The notes beneath the pieces were generated by a model. The model ran no database searches, was not told the DNA's origin, and worked only from the letters and a program-made list of their open reading frames with translations. The translations under genes and the position numbers were made by a program. DNA of 64,000 nt from CAG-103 sp905215475 (GTDB lineage: Bacteria; Bacillota; Clostridia; Oscillospirales; Oscillospiraceae): positions 186,001 through 250,000 of the forward strand of contig CAJMPW010000001.1 of assembly GCA_905215475.1 (NCBI GenBank). Reading direction: 5' to 3'. Positions 8,557 through 16,783 of the stretch are shown piece by piece. Position 1 is the first letter of the stretch, and every line of letters begins with the position of its first letter.

Positions 8557-9372
8557 ATGAAAAAGATGACCAAAGTGCTCGCGCTGGTGCTTGCGCTGGC
8601 GATGTGCCTGGCGCTGTGCGCCTGCGGCAAGGGCGAAAGCAAGGATACGGCCGGCGATAAGAAGACGTTCATCATGGGCGTCGATCCCGAGTATCCCCCG
8701 TTCAGCTATCTGGGCGACGATGGCAAATTCACCGGCTTTGACGTGGAGATCTGCCAGGCGGTCTGTGACCTGCTCGGCTGGGATCTGCAGGTGTTCGGTG
8801 TCAACTGGGATCAGAAGCTCGTGCAGCTCGATTCCAAGGAGTGTGACTGCGTCTGGTCGGGCATGACCATTCTCGACAGCATGAAGGACGCCGGCTATGT
8901 GCTCTCCACCCCCTACTATGACAACTCGCAGGTCATCATGGTCAAAGAGGGCAGCGACATCAAGTCCTCTGCCGATCTGGCCGGCAAGAATGTGGCTGTG
9001 CAGCTCGGCACCTCCGGCGAGTCCCTGCTGACCGAGGGCGGCGATCTTGAGAGCCTGGCCAAGACGTTCGGCAAGCTCACCACCTGCGACAGCTTCCTCA
9101 AGTGCTTCACCGAGCTGGGCGGCGGCGCCGTTGACGCCGTGATCGTCGACAAGCCGGTCGCCACCGACTATGCGCAGAAAAACAGCGGCTTCACCATCCT
9201 CAGCGAGGAGCTGGGCGCGGAGCAGTACGGCATCGCCTTCCGTTCCGGTGATCAGGAGCTGTGCAGCACTATCGAGAACGCGGTGCAGCAGCTGGTTGAT
9301 AACGGCACCTATGCCAAGATCGCCGCGAAGTACCCCGACATTATCAACAACCTGACCTACCTGAATAAATAA
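8557..9372 (+). CDS. Polar amino-acid ABC transporter substrate-binding lipoprotein
   Basis: This 271-residue lipoprotein captures an amino acid outside the cell and hands it to the permease encoded next. A signal peptide ends in the lipobox LCAC (Cys at residue 23). The SBP family 3 fold follows, with TFIMGVDPEYPPFSY near residue 35, GFDVEICQAVCDLLGW, and the hinge and second-lobe motif AVQLGTSGE. The C-terminal segment AVIVDKPVATDY, GIAFRSGDQEL and DNGTYAKIAAKY is in normal order. The start has GAAGGAGA seven bases upstream. The exact ligand (Gln, Cys, Arg or other) cannot be told. It is the natural reference for the permuted relative 1.6 kb downstream. Confidence 0.95.
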   Translation: MKKMTKVLALVLALAMCLALCACGKGESKDTAGDKKTFIMGVDPEYPPFSYLGDDGKFTGFDVEICQAVCDLLGWDLQVFGVNWDQKLVQLDSKECDCVWSGMTILDSMKDAGYVLSTPYYDNSQVIMVKEGSDIKSSADLAGKNVAVQLGTSGESLLTEGGDLESLAKTFGKLTTCDSFLKCFTELGGGAVDAVIVDKPVATDYAQKNSGFTILSEELGAEQYGIAFRSGDQELCSTIENAVQQLVDNGTYAKIAAKYPDIINNLTYLNK

Positions 9373-9445
9373 GTGTGAAATCCAGTCACATCTCCCGGAG
9401 GCTTTCGCGGCCTCCGGGAGTGTGCGCGTATCATAGAGGAACGAC

Positions 9446-10093
9446 ATGACATTACTTACTATCATCGCGAAGATGAGCGAGGGCCTCGGCAAGACCTGCG
9501 CCATTTTCTTTCTGACCCTCCTGTTCTCCCTGCCGCTGGGCATGGTCATCACCTTCCTGCGCATGAGCAAGAGCAAGGTCATCTCGAGCGTGACCCGCTT
9601 TGTGGTCGCCGTGCTGCGCGGCACGCCGCTGATGCTGCAGCTGATCGCCGTGACCTACGGCCCGTACTATCTTTTCGGTACGGCGGTGTCGAAAAACAAG
9701 CTCATCCCCGTGGTCATCGCGTTTGCCATCAACTACGCGGCCTATTTCTCGGAGATCTACCGCGGCGGCATCGAGTCGATCCCGGCAGGGCAGTATGAGG
9801 CGGCAAACGTCCTCGGCTATACCAAGGCGCAGACGTTTTTGCGCATCATCCTGCCGCAGGTCGTCAAGCGCGTCATGCCCAGCGTCACCAACGAGGTCGT
9901 CACGCTCGTCAAGGACACCTCCATGGCCTTCACGGTCTCGTATCAGGAGATGTTCACCATCGGCAAGCAGATCGCAAACTCGCAGACGAGCTTCACGCCG
10001 TTTCTCGTGGCGGGCGTGTTCTATTTCGTCTTTAACGCCATCGTCGATTTTGTCATGGGCAAGATCGAAAAGCGCATGGACTACTATAAGTAA
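9446..10093 (+). CDS. Amino-acid ABC transporter permease (HisM/GlnP family)
   Basis: This is a 215-residue inner-membrane subunit of the polar amino-acid importer. It has about five membrane helices and the cytoplasmic EAA loop that contacts the ATPase, visible as YEAANVLGYTKAQTFLRIILP at about residues 117-137. The segment RGTPLMLQL near residue 57 is a hallmark of the HisM/GlnP subfamily. The gene is 73 bases after the binding protein and 12 bases before the ATPase gene, so the three form one operon. A single permease gene implies a homodimer. Confidence 0.95.
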   Translation: MTLLTIIAKMSEGLGKTCAIFFLTLLFSLPLGMVITFLRMSKSKVISSVTRFVVAVLRGTPLMLQLIAVTYGPYYLFGTAVSKNKLIPVVIAFAINYAAYFSEIYRGGIESIPAGQYEAANVLGYTKAQTFLRIILPQVVKRVMPSVTNEVVTLVKDTSMAFTVSYQEMFTIGKQIANSQTSFTPFLVAGVFYFVFNAIVDFVMGKIEKRMDYYK

Positions 10094-10105
10094 GGAGGTG
10101 CTGTC

Positions 10106-10879
10106 ATGAGCGTATTGGAACTCAATCACGTCAAAAAATCCTTTAATAACGGGGAGCTGGAGGTTCTGCAGGACATCAGCCTGAGCGTCGAAAAGGGCGA
10201 GGTCGTGGCCATCATCGGCCCGAGCGGCAGCGGCAAATCCACGCTGCTGCGCTGCGCCACGCTGCTCGAGCGCATCGACTCCGGCGAGGTCTGCTTTGAC
10301 GGGCGCTACGCCGCGCGCACCGGCGACGACGGCACCGCCGTCTACGCTGACAAGGCGGAGCTCAAGCAGATCCGCAACTATTTCGGACTCGTTTTCCAGC
10401 AGTTCAATCTCTTCCCGCATTACTCGGTGCTCAAAAACGTCATGGACGCACCCATCTGCGTCCAGAAGCGCGACCGTGCCGAGGTCGAGGCCTCGGCGCG
10501 CAAGACGCTCGAAAAAATGGGCCTCGGCGACAAGGCCGATGCCTATCCGTGCCAGCTCTCCGGCGGCCAGCAGCAGCGCGTGGCCATCGCGCGCGCACTC
10601 GAGATGAACCCCGAGATCCTGTTTTTTGATGAGCCGACCTCCGCGCTCGATCCCGAGCTCACGGGCGAGGTGCTCAAGGTCATCCGCGCCCTTGCCGAGG
10701 AGCACATGACCATGGTCATCGTCACGCACGAGATGGCCTTTGCCCGCGCCGTGGCCGACAAGGTCATCTTCATGGACGGCGGCGTCATTGTCGAGCAGGG
10801 CGCGCCCGAGCAGGTCTTCGGCGACACGCAGCAGGCGCGCACAAAGCAGTTCCTCGCGCGCTACAATGAGCGTCCGTGA
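10106..10879 (+). CDS. Amino-acid ABC transporter ATP-binding protein (GlnQ-like)
   Basis: This is the 257-residue ATPase of the importer. Walker A GPSGSGKST is near residue 38, the Q-loop is in LVFQQFNLFPH, the signature is LSGGQQQRVAIARAL, Walker B is ILFFDEPTSALDPE and the H-loop is VTHEM. A small insertion (about residues 65-85, AARTGDDGTAVYADKAE) precedes the Q-loop and is slightly longer than in standard GlnQ. TAAGGAGG lies at good distance from the ATG. A terminator-like hairpin follows at 10944. Confidence 0.96.
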   Translation: MSVLELNHVKKSFNNGELEVLQDISLSVEKGEVVAIIGPSGSGKSTLLRCATLLERIDSGEVCFDGRYAARTGDDGTAVYADKAELKQIRNYFGLVFQQFNLFPHYSVLKNVMDAPICVQKRDRAEVEASARKTLEKMGLGDKADAYPCQLSGGQQQRVAIARALEMNPEILFFDEPTSALDPELTGEVLKVIRALAEEHMTMVIVTHEMAFARAVADKVIFMDGGVIVEQGAPEQVFGDTQQARTKQFLARYNERP

Positions 10880-10943
10880 CGAAAATGTAAGAGAAAATTC
10901 AGGGTTTTCCTCTTGCATGACCGGTCGTTATTCGGTATGATAA

Positions 10944-10973
10944 AAAGCGCATCGGTGTTCGATGCGCTTTTTT
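10944..10973 (+). terminator. Terminator of the amino-acid ABC operon
   Basis: AAGCGCATCG and CGATGCGCTT form a stem with a short loop and a T run. It separates the operon from the second binding protein. Confidence 0.8.
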
Positions 10974-10999
10974 GATTCTTTCTTTTGGGAGGGTTTCCC

Positions 11000-11815
11000 T
11001 TGAAATATAGCAAACGGATCGCGGCGCTGCTGTTCGCGCTCGCGCTGTGCTGCTGCACGGCGTGCAGCAAGACGGTCGGCAGCTACCGCGTGGTCAAAAC
11101 GCTCAGCACGGAGCAGTTTCGCATCGGCTTTCGTGACGGGGATCAGGCGGCGGTATATGTCAACGCCGCGCTCAAGGTGCTCGCCGCCGACGGGACGGTC
11201 CACAGTCTTGCGCTCAAGTGGTTCGGCACGGATAACACGACCTTTGACAGCGATGCCGGTGCGCTCGACGCGCTCGGCGACATTCCGCAGCGCACGTTCA
11301 TCATGGGACTCAATGAGGAGCGCTTTCCCATGAGCTATGCCGACGGCGACAGCTACAGCGGCTTTGACGTGGAGCTGGCGCAGGCGGTCTGTGCCCGCCT
11401 CGGCTGGACGCTGCAGTATCAGTCCATCGCCAATGCCAATGCCTATGTGGAGCTCTCGAGCGGCAATGTCGACTGCGCCTGGGGCGGCATGGTGCTCGAT
11501 CAGACCGACAGCAAGGACAGCAAAAAAAAGCAGAAGATGACGCTCACCGCGCCGTATCTGGAAAACCGGCTCCTGCTCATCGTGCGCGGCGACTCGAAGT
11601 ACCGCACCGGCAGCAGTCTCAAGGGCACGACTGTCCTGCTCGGCACGGACGAGACGTACATGAACGCGCTCTCGGGCGAGGAAAAGCTCATGAAAAACTT
11701 CGGCGCTGCCCAGCGCGTCACCGGCGGGTCGAAAGCCTGCTTTGAGGCGCTCGCCGCCGGAAGCTGCGCTGCGATCGTTGCCGACAGCGCGGCGCTCGCC
11801 TACTACACGCACTGA
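11000..11815 (+). CDS. Circularly permuted amino-acid-binding lipoprotein (SBP family 3)
   Basis: This 271-residue lipoprotein (signal peptide ending CCCTAC-S, TTG start at 11000 after GGGAGG) has the family 3 binding fold in rotated order. Residues about 30-75 (STEQFRIGFRDGDQAAVYVN and following) match the usual C-terminal segment AEQYGIAFRSGDQEL of the neighbour at 8557. Residues about 92-135 (RTFIMGLNEERFPMSY, then GFDVELAQAVCARLGW) match the usual N-terminus. The protein ends at AAIVADSAALAYYTH, which corresponds to DAVIVDKPVATDYAQ just before the segment now found at the N-terminus. The two lobes are thus complete but joined by a new linker (about residues 76-90). Ligand is unknown. It stands alone after the transporter terminator and may feed the same permease; that is inference. 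Confidence 0.88.
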   Translation: MKYSKRIAALLFALALCCCTACSKTVGSYRVVKTLSTEQFRIGFRDGDQAAVYVNAALKVLAADGTVHSLALKWFGTDNTTFDSDAGALDALGDIPQRTFIMGLNEERFPMSYADGDSYSGFDVELAQAVCARLGWTLQYQSIANANAYVELSSGNVDCAWGGMVLDQTDSKDSKKKQKMTLTAPYLENRLLLIVRGDSKYRTGSSLKGTTVLLGTDETYMNALSGEEKLMKNFGAAQRVTGGSKACFEALAAGSCAAIVADSAALAYYTH

Positions 11816-11821
11816 TGTCTG

Positions 11822-11855
11822 CCGCCCGCGCGGGCTGAAGCGCGGGCGGTTTTTC
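11822..11855 (+). terminator. Terminator after the permuted binding protein
   Basis: CCGCCCGCGC and GCGCGGGCGG form the stem; TTTTT follows. Confidence 0.85.
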
Positions 11856-11906
11856 GCGCTTTTTCTCACCGGACGGCAAAAAGGAATTCCGCTTTTGCTC
11901 TGACTG

Positions 11907-11915
11907 TGCTATACT
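11907..11915 (+). promoter_or_regulatory. Extended -10 promoter of the flippase gene
   Basis: TGCTATACT is an extended -10 element. No convincing -35 hexamer is seen. The start codon is 67 bases downstream. Confidence 0.5.
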
Positions 11916-11981
11916 ATCTCTGTCCGCGCCTGTCGAACCGGCAGAATATTTGCTTGCGCGGGCAGAAACACGGGTACGCCT

Positions 11982-13388
11982 ATGTCGAACAACAAATACA
12001 AAACCCTCGTGTCCAACACCATGCTCATCAGCCTTGGCACCTTCGGCAGCAAGCTGCTGGTGTTTTTCATGGTGCGCTTTTACACGAGCTATCTCACACC
12101 GGCGGATTACGGCACCGCCGATCTCATCACGCAGACGGCCAATCTGCTCTTCCCGCTCATCAGCCTCGGTATCACGGACGGCGTGTTCCGCTTCGCCGTG
12201 GATCACACCGAGCAGCGGCGGAACATTTTCTCCGTCGGTGTGTATACGATCCTTGCGGGCGCACTGCTGCTCGTGGCGCTGCTGCCGCTGCTGGGGCTCT
12301 TCCCACAGTTTGACGGCTTCCTCTGGCTGATCGCGCTCTATACGATGTGCTCGTGCCTGCACGCGCTGTGCGCGCAGTTCGTGCGCGCCGAGGGGCATAC
12401 GGCGCTCTTCGCCGTGCAGGGCATGATCAACACCGCGCTTGTCATCGGGCTCAACATCCTCTTCCTTGCGGGACTGCACATGGGCATCACGGGCTATGTG
12501 CTCTCGGTCGCGCTGGCGGATCTGGCGTGCACGCTGCTTTTGTTCGTGCGCGAGCGGCTCTGGCGGCAGCTGATGCTGCGCCCCGGCTGGGCGGCCGCGC
12601 GGGAGATGCTGGCCTACAGTATTCCCATGATCCCGACGACGGTGTTCTGGTGGATCACGAGCGTGTCCGACCGCTATATGGTCACGGCCTACCTCGGCGT
12701 GGATGCCAACGGCATCTACTCCGTGTCGTACAAGATGCCGACGATCCTGTCGCTCGTGTCGAGCATTTTCATGGAGGCGTGGCAGTTTTCCGCCGTCTCC
12801 GAGGCGCAGGGCAGCCGGCGTGAGCATATCCGCTTTTTCTCGAAGGTCTGGTGCTCGTTCCAGTCGGTGATGTTCCTCGCCGGCGCGTGCATCATCGCCT
12901 TTGCCGTGCCGGAGATCCGCGTGCTCGCGGCGGCGCAGTATCACGATGCGTGGCTGTATGTGCCGGTGCTCGGCATGGCCATGGTCTTTTCCGCGTTCGT
13001 GAGCTATCTCGGCAGCGTCTACATGGTCGAAAAGCGCAGCAAGCGCACGTTTTTCACGTCCATGATCGGCGCGGTGCTCAATATCGCGCTCAACTTCCTG
13101 CTCATCCCGTCGAAGCTCGGCGTGCAGGGTGCGGCCATCGCCACGTGCGCGAGTTATTTTATCGTGTTTGTCATCCGGGCGGTCGATGCGCGCAAGTTCA
13201 TCCCGTTTCGGTTTTATACTGTCGGCGTCACGGAAAACTGCATTCTGCTGACGGTGCAGACGCTCTTCATCGTTCTGCAACTGCCGGGCTGGAAGCTCGC
13301 GCAGGGCGTGTGCATCGCGCTGCTGCTCCTGCTCAACCGCAAGCCGCTCATGGACGGGGCGGGGAAGATCATCCACTTCCGCCGCTGA
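11982..13388 (+). CDS. Polysaccharide / lipid-linked oligosaccharide flippase (Wzx/RfbX type)
   Basis: This 468-residue protein has 12-14 predicted membrane helices of the MOP superfamily, typical of carriers that flip undecaprenyl-linked sugars across the membrane. The N-terminal block NTMLISLGTFGSKLLVFFMV, followed by YTSYLTPADYGTADL, is characteristic of the polysaccharide biosynthesis group rather than MurJ or MATE drug pumps. The mid segment SIPMIPTTVFWWITSVSDRY and YSVSYKMPTI are also family blocks. No glycosyltransferase genes are nearby, so the carried sugar cannot be inferred. The ribosome binding site is weak. Confidence 0.88.
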   Translation: MSNNKYKTLVSNTMLISLGTFGSKLLVFFMVRFYTSYLTPADYGTADLITQTANLLFPLISLGITDGVFRFAVDHTEQRRNIFSVGVYTILAGALLLVALLPLLGLFPQFDGFLWLIALYTMCSCLHALCAQFVRAEGHTALFAVQGMINTALVIGLNILFLAGLHMGITGYVLSVALADLACTLLLFVRERLWRQLMLRPGWAAAREMLAYSIPMIPTTVFWWITSVSDRYMVTAYLGVDANGIYSVSYKMPTILSLVSSIFMEAWQFSAVSEAQGSRREHIRFFSKVWCSFQSVMFLAGACIIAFAVPEIRVLAAAQYHDAWLYVPVLGMAMVFSAFVSYLGSVYMVEKRSKRTFFTSMIGAVLNIALNFLLIPSKLGVQGAAIATCASYFIVFVIRAVDARKFIPFRFYTVGVTENCILLTVQTLFIVLQLPGWKLAQGVCIALLLLLNRKPLMDGAGKIIHFRR

Positions 13389-13419
13389 CGCTTAGATATT
13401 TTTCTCGGAGGATTCGAAT

Positions 13420-13896
13420 TTGAAGATTTGGAACAGCCTGTTTGGGAAGCTCTTTATGACCTTCCTCATCTCCATGGTGCCGGTGCTCGAGCTGCGCGGC
13501 GCGATCCCGATCGGCGTTGCGCACGGACTGGATTACCGCGCCGCCATCGCGGTGTCCATCATCGGTAACCTCGTGCCGGTACCGTTCATCGTGCTCTTCA
13601 TCCGCAAGATCTTCGCGTGGCTGCGCACGAAGAGCGAGCGGCTCAACGCCTTTGTTACGCGCATGGAGCAGCGCGCGCTTAAAAAGTCCGACACCGTGCG
13701 CCGCGCGCGCTTCTGGGGTCTGTTTTTGTTCGTGGCCATCCCGCTGCCGGGCACCGGCGCGTGGACTGGCTCACTCATCGCCGCCATGCTGGATATGCGC
13801 GTCAAGGAGGCCTTCCCGCCGATCCTGCTGGGCGTGATCACGGCCGGCGTCATCGTTGCCGTTGTGACGTATGGCGCGGCATCGCTGCTGTTTTGA
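13420..13896 (+). CDS. Small multidrug export family protein (COG2426-like membrane protein)
   Basis: This 158-residue membrane protein has four to five hydrophobic segments. The N-terminal block MVPVLELRGAIPIG and the later block FVAIPLPGTGAWTGSLIA are the two signatures of the COG2426 family, often labelled small multidrug export protein although its transport role is not established. TTG is the start, preceded by CGGAGGA at six bases. It follows the flippase by 31 bases and is probably cotranscribed. Confidence 0.85.
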   Translation: MKIWNSLFGKLFMTFLISMVPVLELRGAIPIGVAHGLDYRAAIAVSIIGNLVPVPFIVLFIRKIFAWLRTKSERLNAFVTRMEQRALKKSDTVRRARFWGLFLFVAIPLPGTGAWTGSLIAAMLDMRVKEAFPPILLGVITAGVIVAVVTYGAASLLF

Positions 13897-13912
13897 TCGC
13901 ATCAAAAATAGA

Positions 13913-13948
13913 ACAACACCCGCTGTCCGACCGGACAGCGGGTGTTGC
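13913..13948. terminator. Bidirectional terminator between the export protein and pckG
   Basis: CAACACCCGCTGTCC pairs with GGACAGCGGGTGTTG around a short loop; it lies tail to tail between two convergent genes. Confidence 0.85.
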
Positions 13949-13960
13949 TATTTGTGTCTT

Positions 13961-15730
13961 TTACTCGGCGAACGCCTTTTCCAGCGCCTCGAGCTCATCG
14001 CGCAGCTCGTGCGGCAGCTTGTCGCCAAACTGCTCGAAGTACTCGCGGATGCCTGCGCAGTTTTCGCGCCAGCTTTCGGCGTCGAGCGTCAGCAGCTGAC
14101 GGAGCGTCTCGACCGTCACGCCGCAGCCGTCGAGGTTGATGTCCTCGGGCTTCGGCTCATAGCCGATGGGCGTCTCATCCGCGCCCACCTCGTCAAAGCA
14201 GCGCTTGAGGATCCACTCGAGCACGCGCAGGTTGTCGCCGAAGCCCGGCCACAGGAAGCGGCCGTTGTCATCGGTGCGGAACCAGTTAACGTTGAAGATC
14301 TTCGGCGCGTTCGGCAGCTTTTCGCCCATGTCGATCCAGTGCTGCCAGTAGTCGGCCATGTTGTAGCCGCAGAACGGACGCATGGCCATCGGGTCGCGGC
14401 GCACAACGCCCACGGCGCCGGTCGCGGCGGCCGTCGTCTCCGAGGCCATCGTCGCGCCGACGAACACGCCGTGCGCCCAGTCGCGGGACTGGTAGACCAA
14501 CGGCGCGGTCTTTGCGCGGCGGCCGCCGAAAATGATCGCACTGATCGGCACGCCGGTGCCCTTGAAAAACTCCTCGCTGATGCACGGGCAGTTTTCCGCC
14601 GGTGCGGTGAAGCGGCTGTTCGGGTGCGCGCCGCGGCTGCCGTCGCTGCCGTCCCACACTTCGCCCTTCCAGTTGCGCAGGTGACCCTGCGGCGGCTGCT
14701 TGCTCATGCCCTCCCACCAGACGGTCATATCGTCCTCATTGAGCACGACGTTGGTGAAGATGGTGTTTCGGCTCGTGGACGCGAGCGCGTTCGGGTTGGA
14801 TTTTTCGCTCGTGCCGGGGGCGACGCCGAAGAAGCCGTTTTCCGGATTCACGGCCCAGAGACGGCCGTCCGGACCGACGCGCAGCCAGGCGATGTCGTCG
14901 CCGACGGTCCAGCACTTCCAGCCCTTTTTGCGGTAGCCCTCGGGCGGGATGAGCATGGCAAGGTTCGTCTTGCCGCATGCGGACGGGAACGCACCCGTCA
15001 CATAGCGCACCTCACCCTGCGGGTTCTCGATGCCGAGGATGAGCATATGCTCGGCGAGCCACCCCTCGCGGCGGCCGAGCTCGGAGGCGATGCGCAGCGA
15101 GAAGCACTTTTTGCCCTGCAGCACGTTGCCACCGTAGTTGGAGTTGACGGAGACGATCTTGTTCTCCTCCGGGAAGTGGACGATGTAGCGGTTTTCGGGG
15201 TCGAGCTTGACCTTGGCGTGCACGCCGAGGATCACATCGCTGCTGTCACCGAGCGCCTCGAGCACCTTCGTGCCGATGCGCGTCATGATCGCCATGTTCA
15301 GCACAACATAGATCGAGTCGGTGATCTCAATGCCGTACTTGGCAAACGGCGTGCCGATCACGCCCATCGAGTAGGGGATGACGTACATCGTGCGGCCGGT
15401 CATTGCGCCGCGCAGGATCTCGTGGAGCTTGGCCTTCATCTCGTCCGGGTCCATCCAGTTGTTCGTCGGGCCTGCGGCCTCGCGGGTCTTCGAGCAGATA
15501 AAGGTCCGGCCTTCTACACGCGCCACGTCGTTCACGTCGCTGCGGTTGAGATAACAGCCGGGCAGCTTTTCTTCATTGAGTTTGATGAGCTCGCCGGTTT
15601 CCACGGCGATCTTTCTCAGGGAATCGAGCTGGGTCTCCGAGCCGTCGATCCAGACGATCTCTTTCGGGGTCGTGAGTTCGGCAGTTTTCCGCACCAGCTC
15701 CAGTACGGACGGGTTTTGCGTCAGTTCCAT
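13961..15730 (-). CDS. pckG: Phosphoenolpyruvate carboxykinase (GTP)
   Basis: This enzyme interconverts oxaloacetate + GTP with phosphoenolpyruvate + CO2 + GDP. In anaerobes it often runs in the carboxylating direction to feed succinate or propionate pathways. The 589-residue length and the kinase P-loop block GAFPSACGKTNLAML near residue 268 identify the GTP class; the ATP class is shorter and has a different P-loop. Other family blocks are YVIPYSMGVIGTPFAKYGIE, MTRIGTKVLE, EGWLAEHMLILG and FNVNWFRTDDNGRFLWPGFG. AAGGAGAA precedes the ATG by about 12 bases. It is convergent with the preceding gene and monocistronic by context. Confidence 0.97.
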   Translation of the reverse strand: MELTQNPSVLELVRKTAELTTPKEIVWIDGSETQLDSLRKIAVETGELIKLNEEKLPGCYLNRSDVNDVARVEGRTFICSKTREAAGPTNNWMDPDEMKAKLHEILRGAMTGRTMYVIPYSMGVIGTPFAKYGIEITDSIYVVLNMAIMTRIGTKVLEALGDSSDVILGVHAKVKLDPENRYIVHFPEENKIVSVNSNYGGNVLQGKKCFSLRIASELGRREGWLAEHMLILGIENPQGEVRYVTGAFPSACGKTNLAMLIPPEGYRKKGWKCWTVGDDIAWLRVGPDGRLWAVNPENGFFGVAPGTSEKSNPNALASTSRNTIFTNVVLNEDDMTVWWEGMSKQPPQGHLRNWKGEVWDGSDGSRGAHPNSRFTAPAENCPCISEEFFKGTGVPISAIIFGGRRAKTAPLVYQSRDWAHGVFVGATMASETTAAATGAVGVVRRDPMAMRPFCGYNMADYWQHWIDMGEKLPNAPKIFNVNWFRTDDNGRFLWPGFGDNLRVLEWILKRCFDEVGADETPIGYEPKPEDINLDGCGVTVETLRQLLTLDAESWRENCAGIREYFEQFGDKLPHELRDELEALEKAFAE

Positions 15731-15860
15731 GTTGTGAGGTTCTCCTTTTTGACTAAAATTTCTCGACCTTGATCCGTATCTATACTACATTTCTCTGAAA
15801 ACACCTTACACCATCCCGCCGCGCCTGTAAACCCCAAAACGGAAACTTTTCCTGTGAACC

Positions 15861-15889
15861 TTTTCACACAGGCGCATTTGTGCTACAAT
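15861..15889 (+). promoter_or_regulatory. Promoter of the signal-peptidase-II-like gene
   Basis: TTTTCA (15861-15866) and an extended -10 TGCTACAAT (TACAAT 15884-15889) are spaced 17 bases apart. Confidence 0.55.
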
Positions 15890-15925
15890 GCGCGCAGACA
15901 TCTCTGACCCGAGGAGGGGAGCGCC

Positions 15926-16387
15926 ATGTGGAAAACCATTGTGCCGGCGGCGGCGGTGCTGGTAGCCGAGGCGGTTATCCGCCGGAAGATCAACGCCCTG
16001 CCGTCCGAGACCTTCCCGCTGCGCATCGGGCAGCGCGTGCAGCTGCGCCGCGCGCATAACCGCGGCCTGTTGTGCAGCAAGCTTGCCGACCGGCCGAAGG
16101 CGGCGACCGCGCTGCAGACGGTGTCTGTCGCGGTGCTCGCGGGCATGACGGCGGTGTGCGTTTTCCGCCGGAGCAGCGCTGCGCTGCAGGCCGCCATGGG
16201 GCTGATGCTCGGCGGTGCGCTGGCAAACCTCATCGAGCGCTGGGCGCGCGGTGCGGTCACGGACTATGTGTATCTGCCGCGGGCGGTTATCCCGTTTTTC
16301 CGGCGCATCATCTGGAACGTCGCCGATCTGAGCGTGTTTGCCGGCTGCCTTGCGGCGATCGGCGTGCTGGTGTTCGAAGCGACGTGA
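15926..16387 (+). CDS. lspA: Divergent signal peptidase II (LspA-like)
   Basis: LspA cleaves the signal peptide from diacylglyceryl-modified prolipoproteins within the membrane. The 153-residue length and about four hydrophobic segments fit. The catalytic aspartates are both present: GGALANLIERWARGAVTDYV (Asp in the GxVxD motif) and NVADLSVFAG. Unlike classical LspA, the N-terminal DQxxK motif is replaced by EAVIRRK, and the DR of GNxxDR is ER. The substrate-loop HNxG is kept as HNRG. It may be a paralogue with altered specificity; a second LspA elsewhere cannot be excluded. A plausible ribosome binding site GAGGAGGGG precedes the ATG. Confidence 0.8.
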   Translation: MWKTIVPAAAVLVAEAVIRRKINALPSETFPLRIGQRVQLRRAHNRGLLCSKLADRPKAATALQTVSVAVLAGMTAVCVFRRSSAALQAAMGLMLGGALANLIERWARGAVTDYVYLPRAVIPFFRRIIWNVADLSVFAGCLAAIGVLVFEAT

Positions 16388-16424
16388 TTATGTAAACCAA
16401 ACAGAGCGGAATACTACCATGTTC

Positions 16425-16710
16425 GAGCAGCCGGGAGCACGAGGGGGTAAGCCCCCTCGTAAGGAATCTGGGCTATCTTTTGCCTTTAGGCAAAAGAAAC
16501 AAGACCGCGCCGGTGCTGCCTGCTGCGCTGGAAGGCGAAGTTCACAGAGCAGCCGGGAGCACGAGGGGGTAAGCCCCCTCGTAAGGAATCTGGGCTATCT
16601 TTTGCCTTTAGGCAAAAGAAACAAGACCGCGCCGGTGCTGCCTGCTGCGCTGGAAGGCGAAGTTCACAGAGCAGCCGGGAGCACGAGGGGGTAAGCCCCT
16701 CGGATGGAAA
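16425..16710. repeat. 122-bp tandem repeat, two identical copies plus a partial third
   Basis: Units start at 16425, 16547 and 16669, an exact 122-base period. The first two units appear identical over their whole length. The third keeps about 30 bases and then diverges. Each unit holds two inverted repeats, CGAGGGGG-TAAG-CCCCCTCG and CTTTTGCC-TTTA-GGCAAAAG. A diverged single copy is at about 6336. No open frame with a ribosome binding site crosses them. Confidence 0.9.
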
Positions 16711-16757
16711 TGAGGCTATCTTTTATTTCGCGCGAAGCGCAAATAAAAGATAGCCCC
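16711..16757. repeat. Long perfect-arm inverted repeat next to the ncRNA terminator
   Basis: GGCTATCTTTTATTT and AAATAAAAGATAGCC form a 15-bp stem around a GC-rich loop that is itself self-complementary (CGCGCGAAGCGC). It partly overlaps the T-rich tail of the terminator at 16741-16783. Confidence 0.75.
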
Positions 16758-16783
16758 TTGTTCCAACATCAGAACAAGGGGCT
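16741..16783 (-). terminator. Terminator of the candidate structured RNA
   Basis: On the minus strand CCCCTTGTTC pairs with GAACAAGGGG around an eight-base loop, followed by CTATCTTTTATTT. Confidence 0.8.

Noticed and set aside
16425..16710. CRISPR-like array
   Set aside because: The units are 122 bases, adjacent and identical, with no unique spacers and no cas genes in the window.
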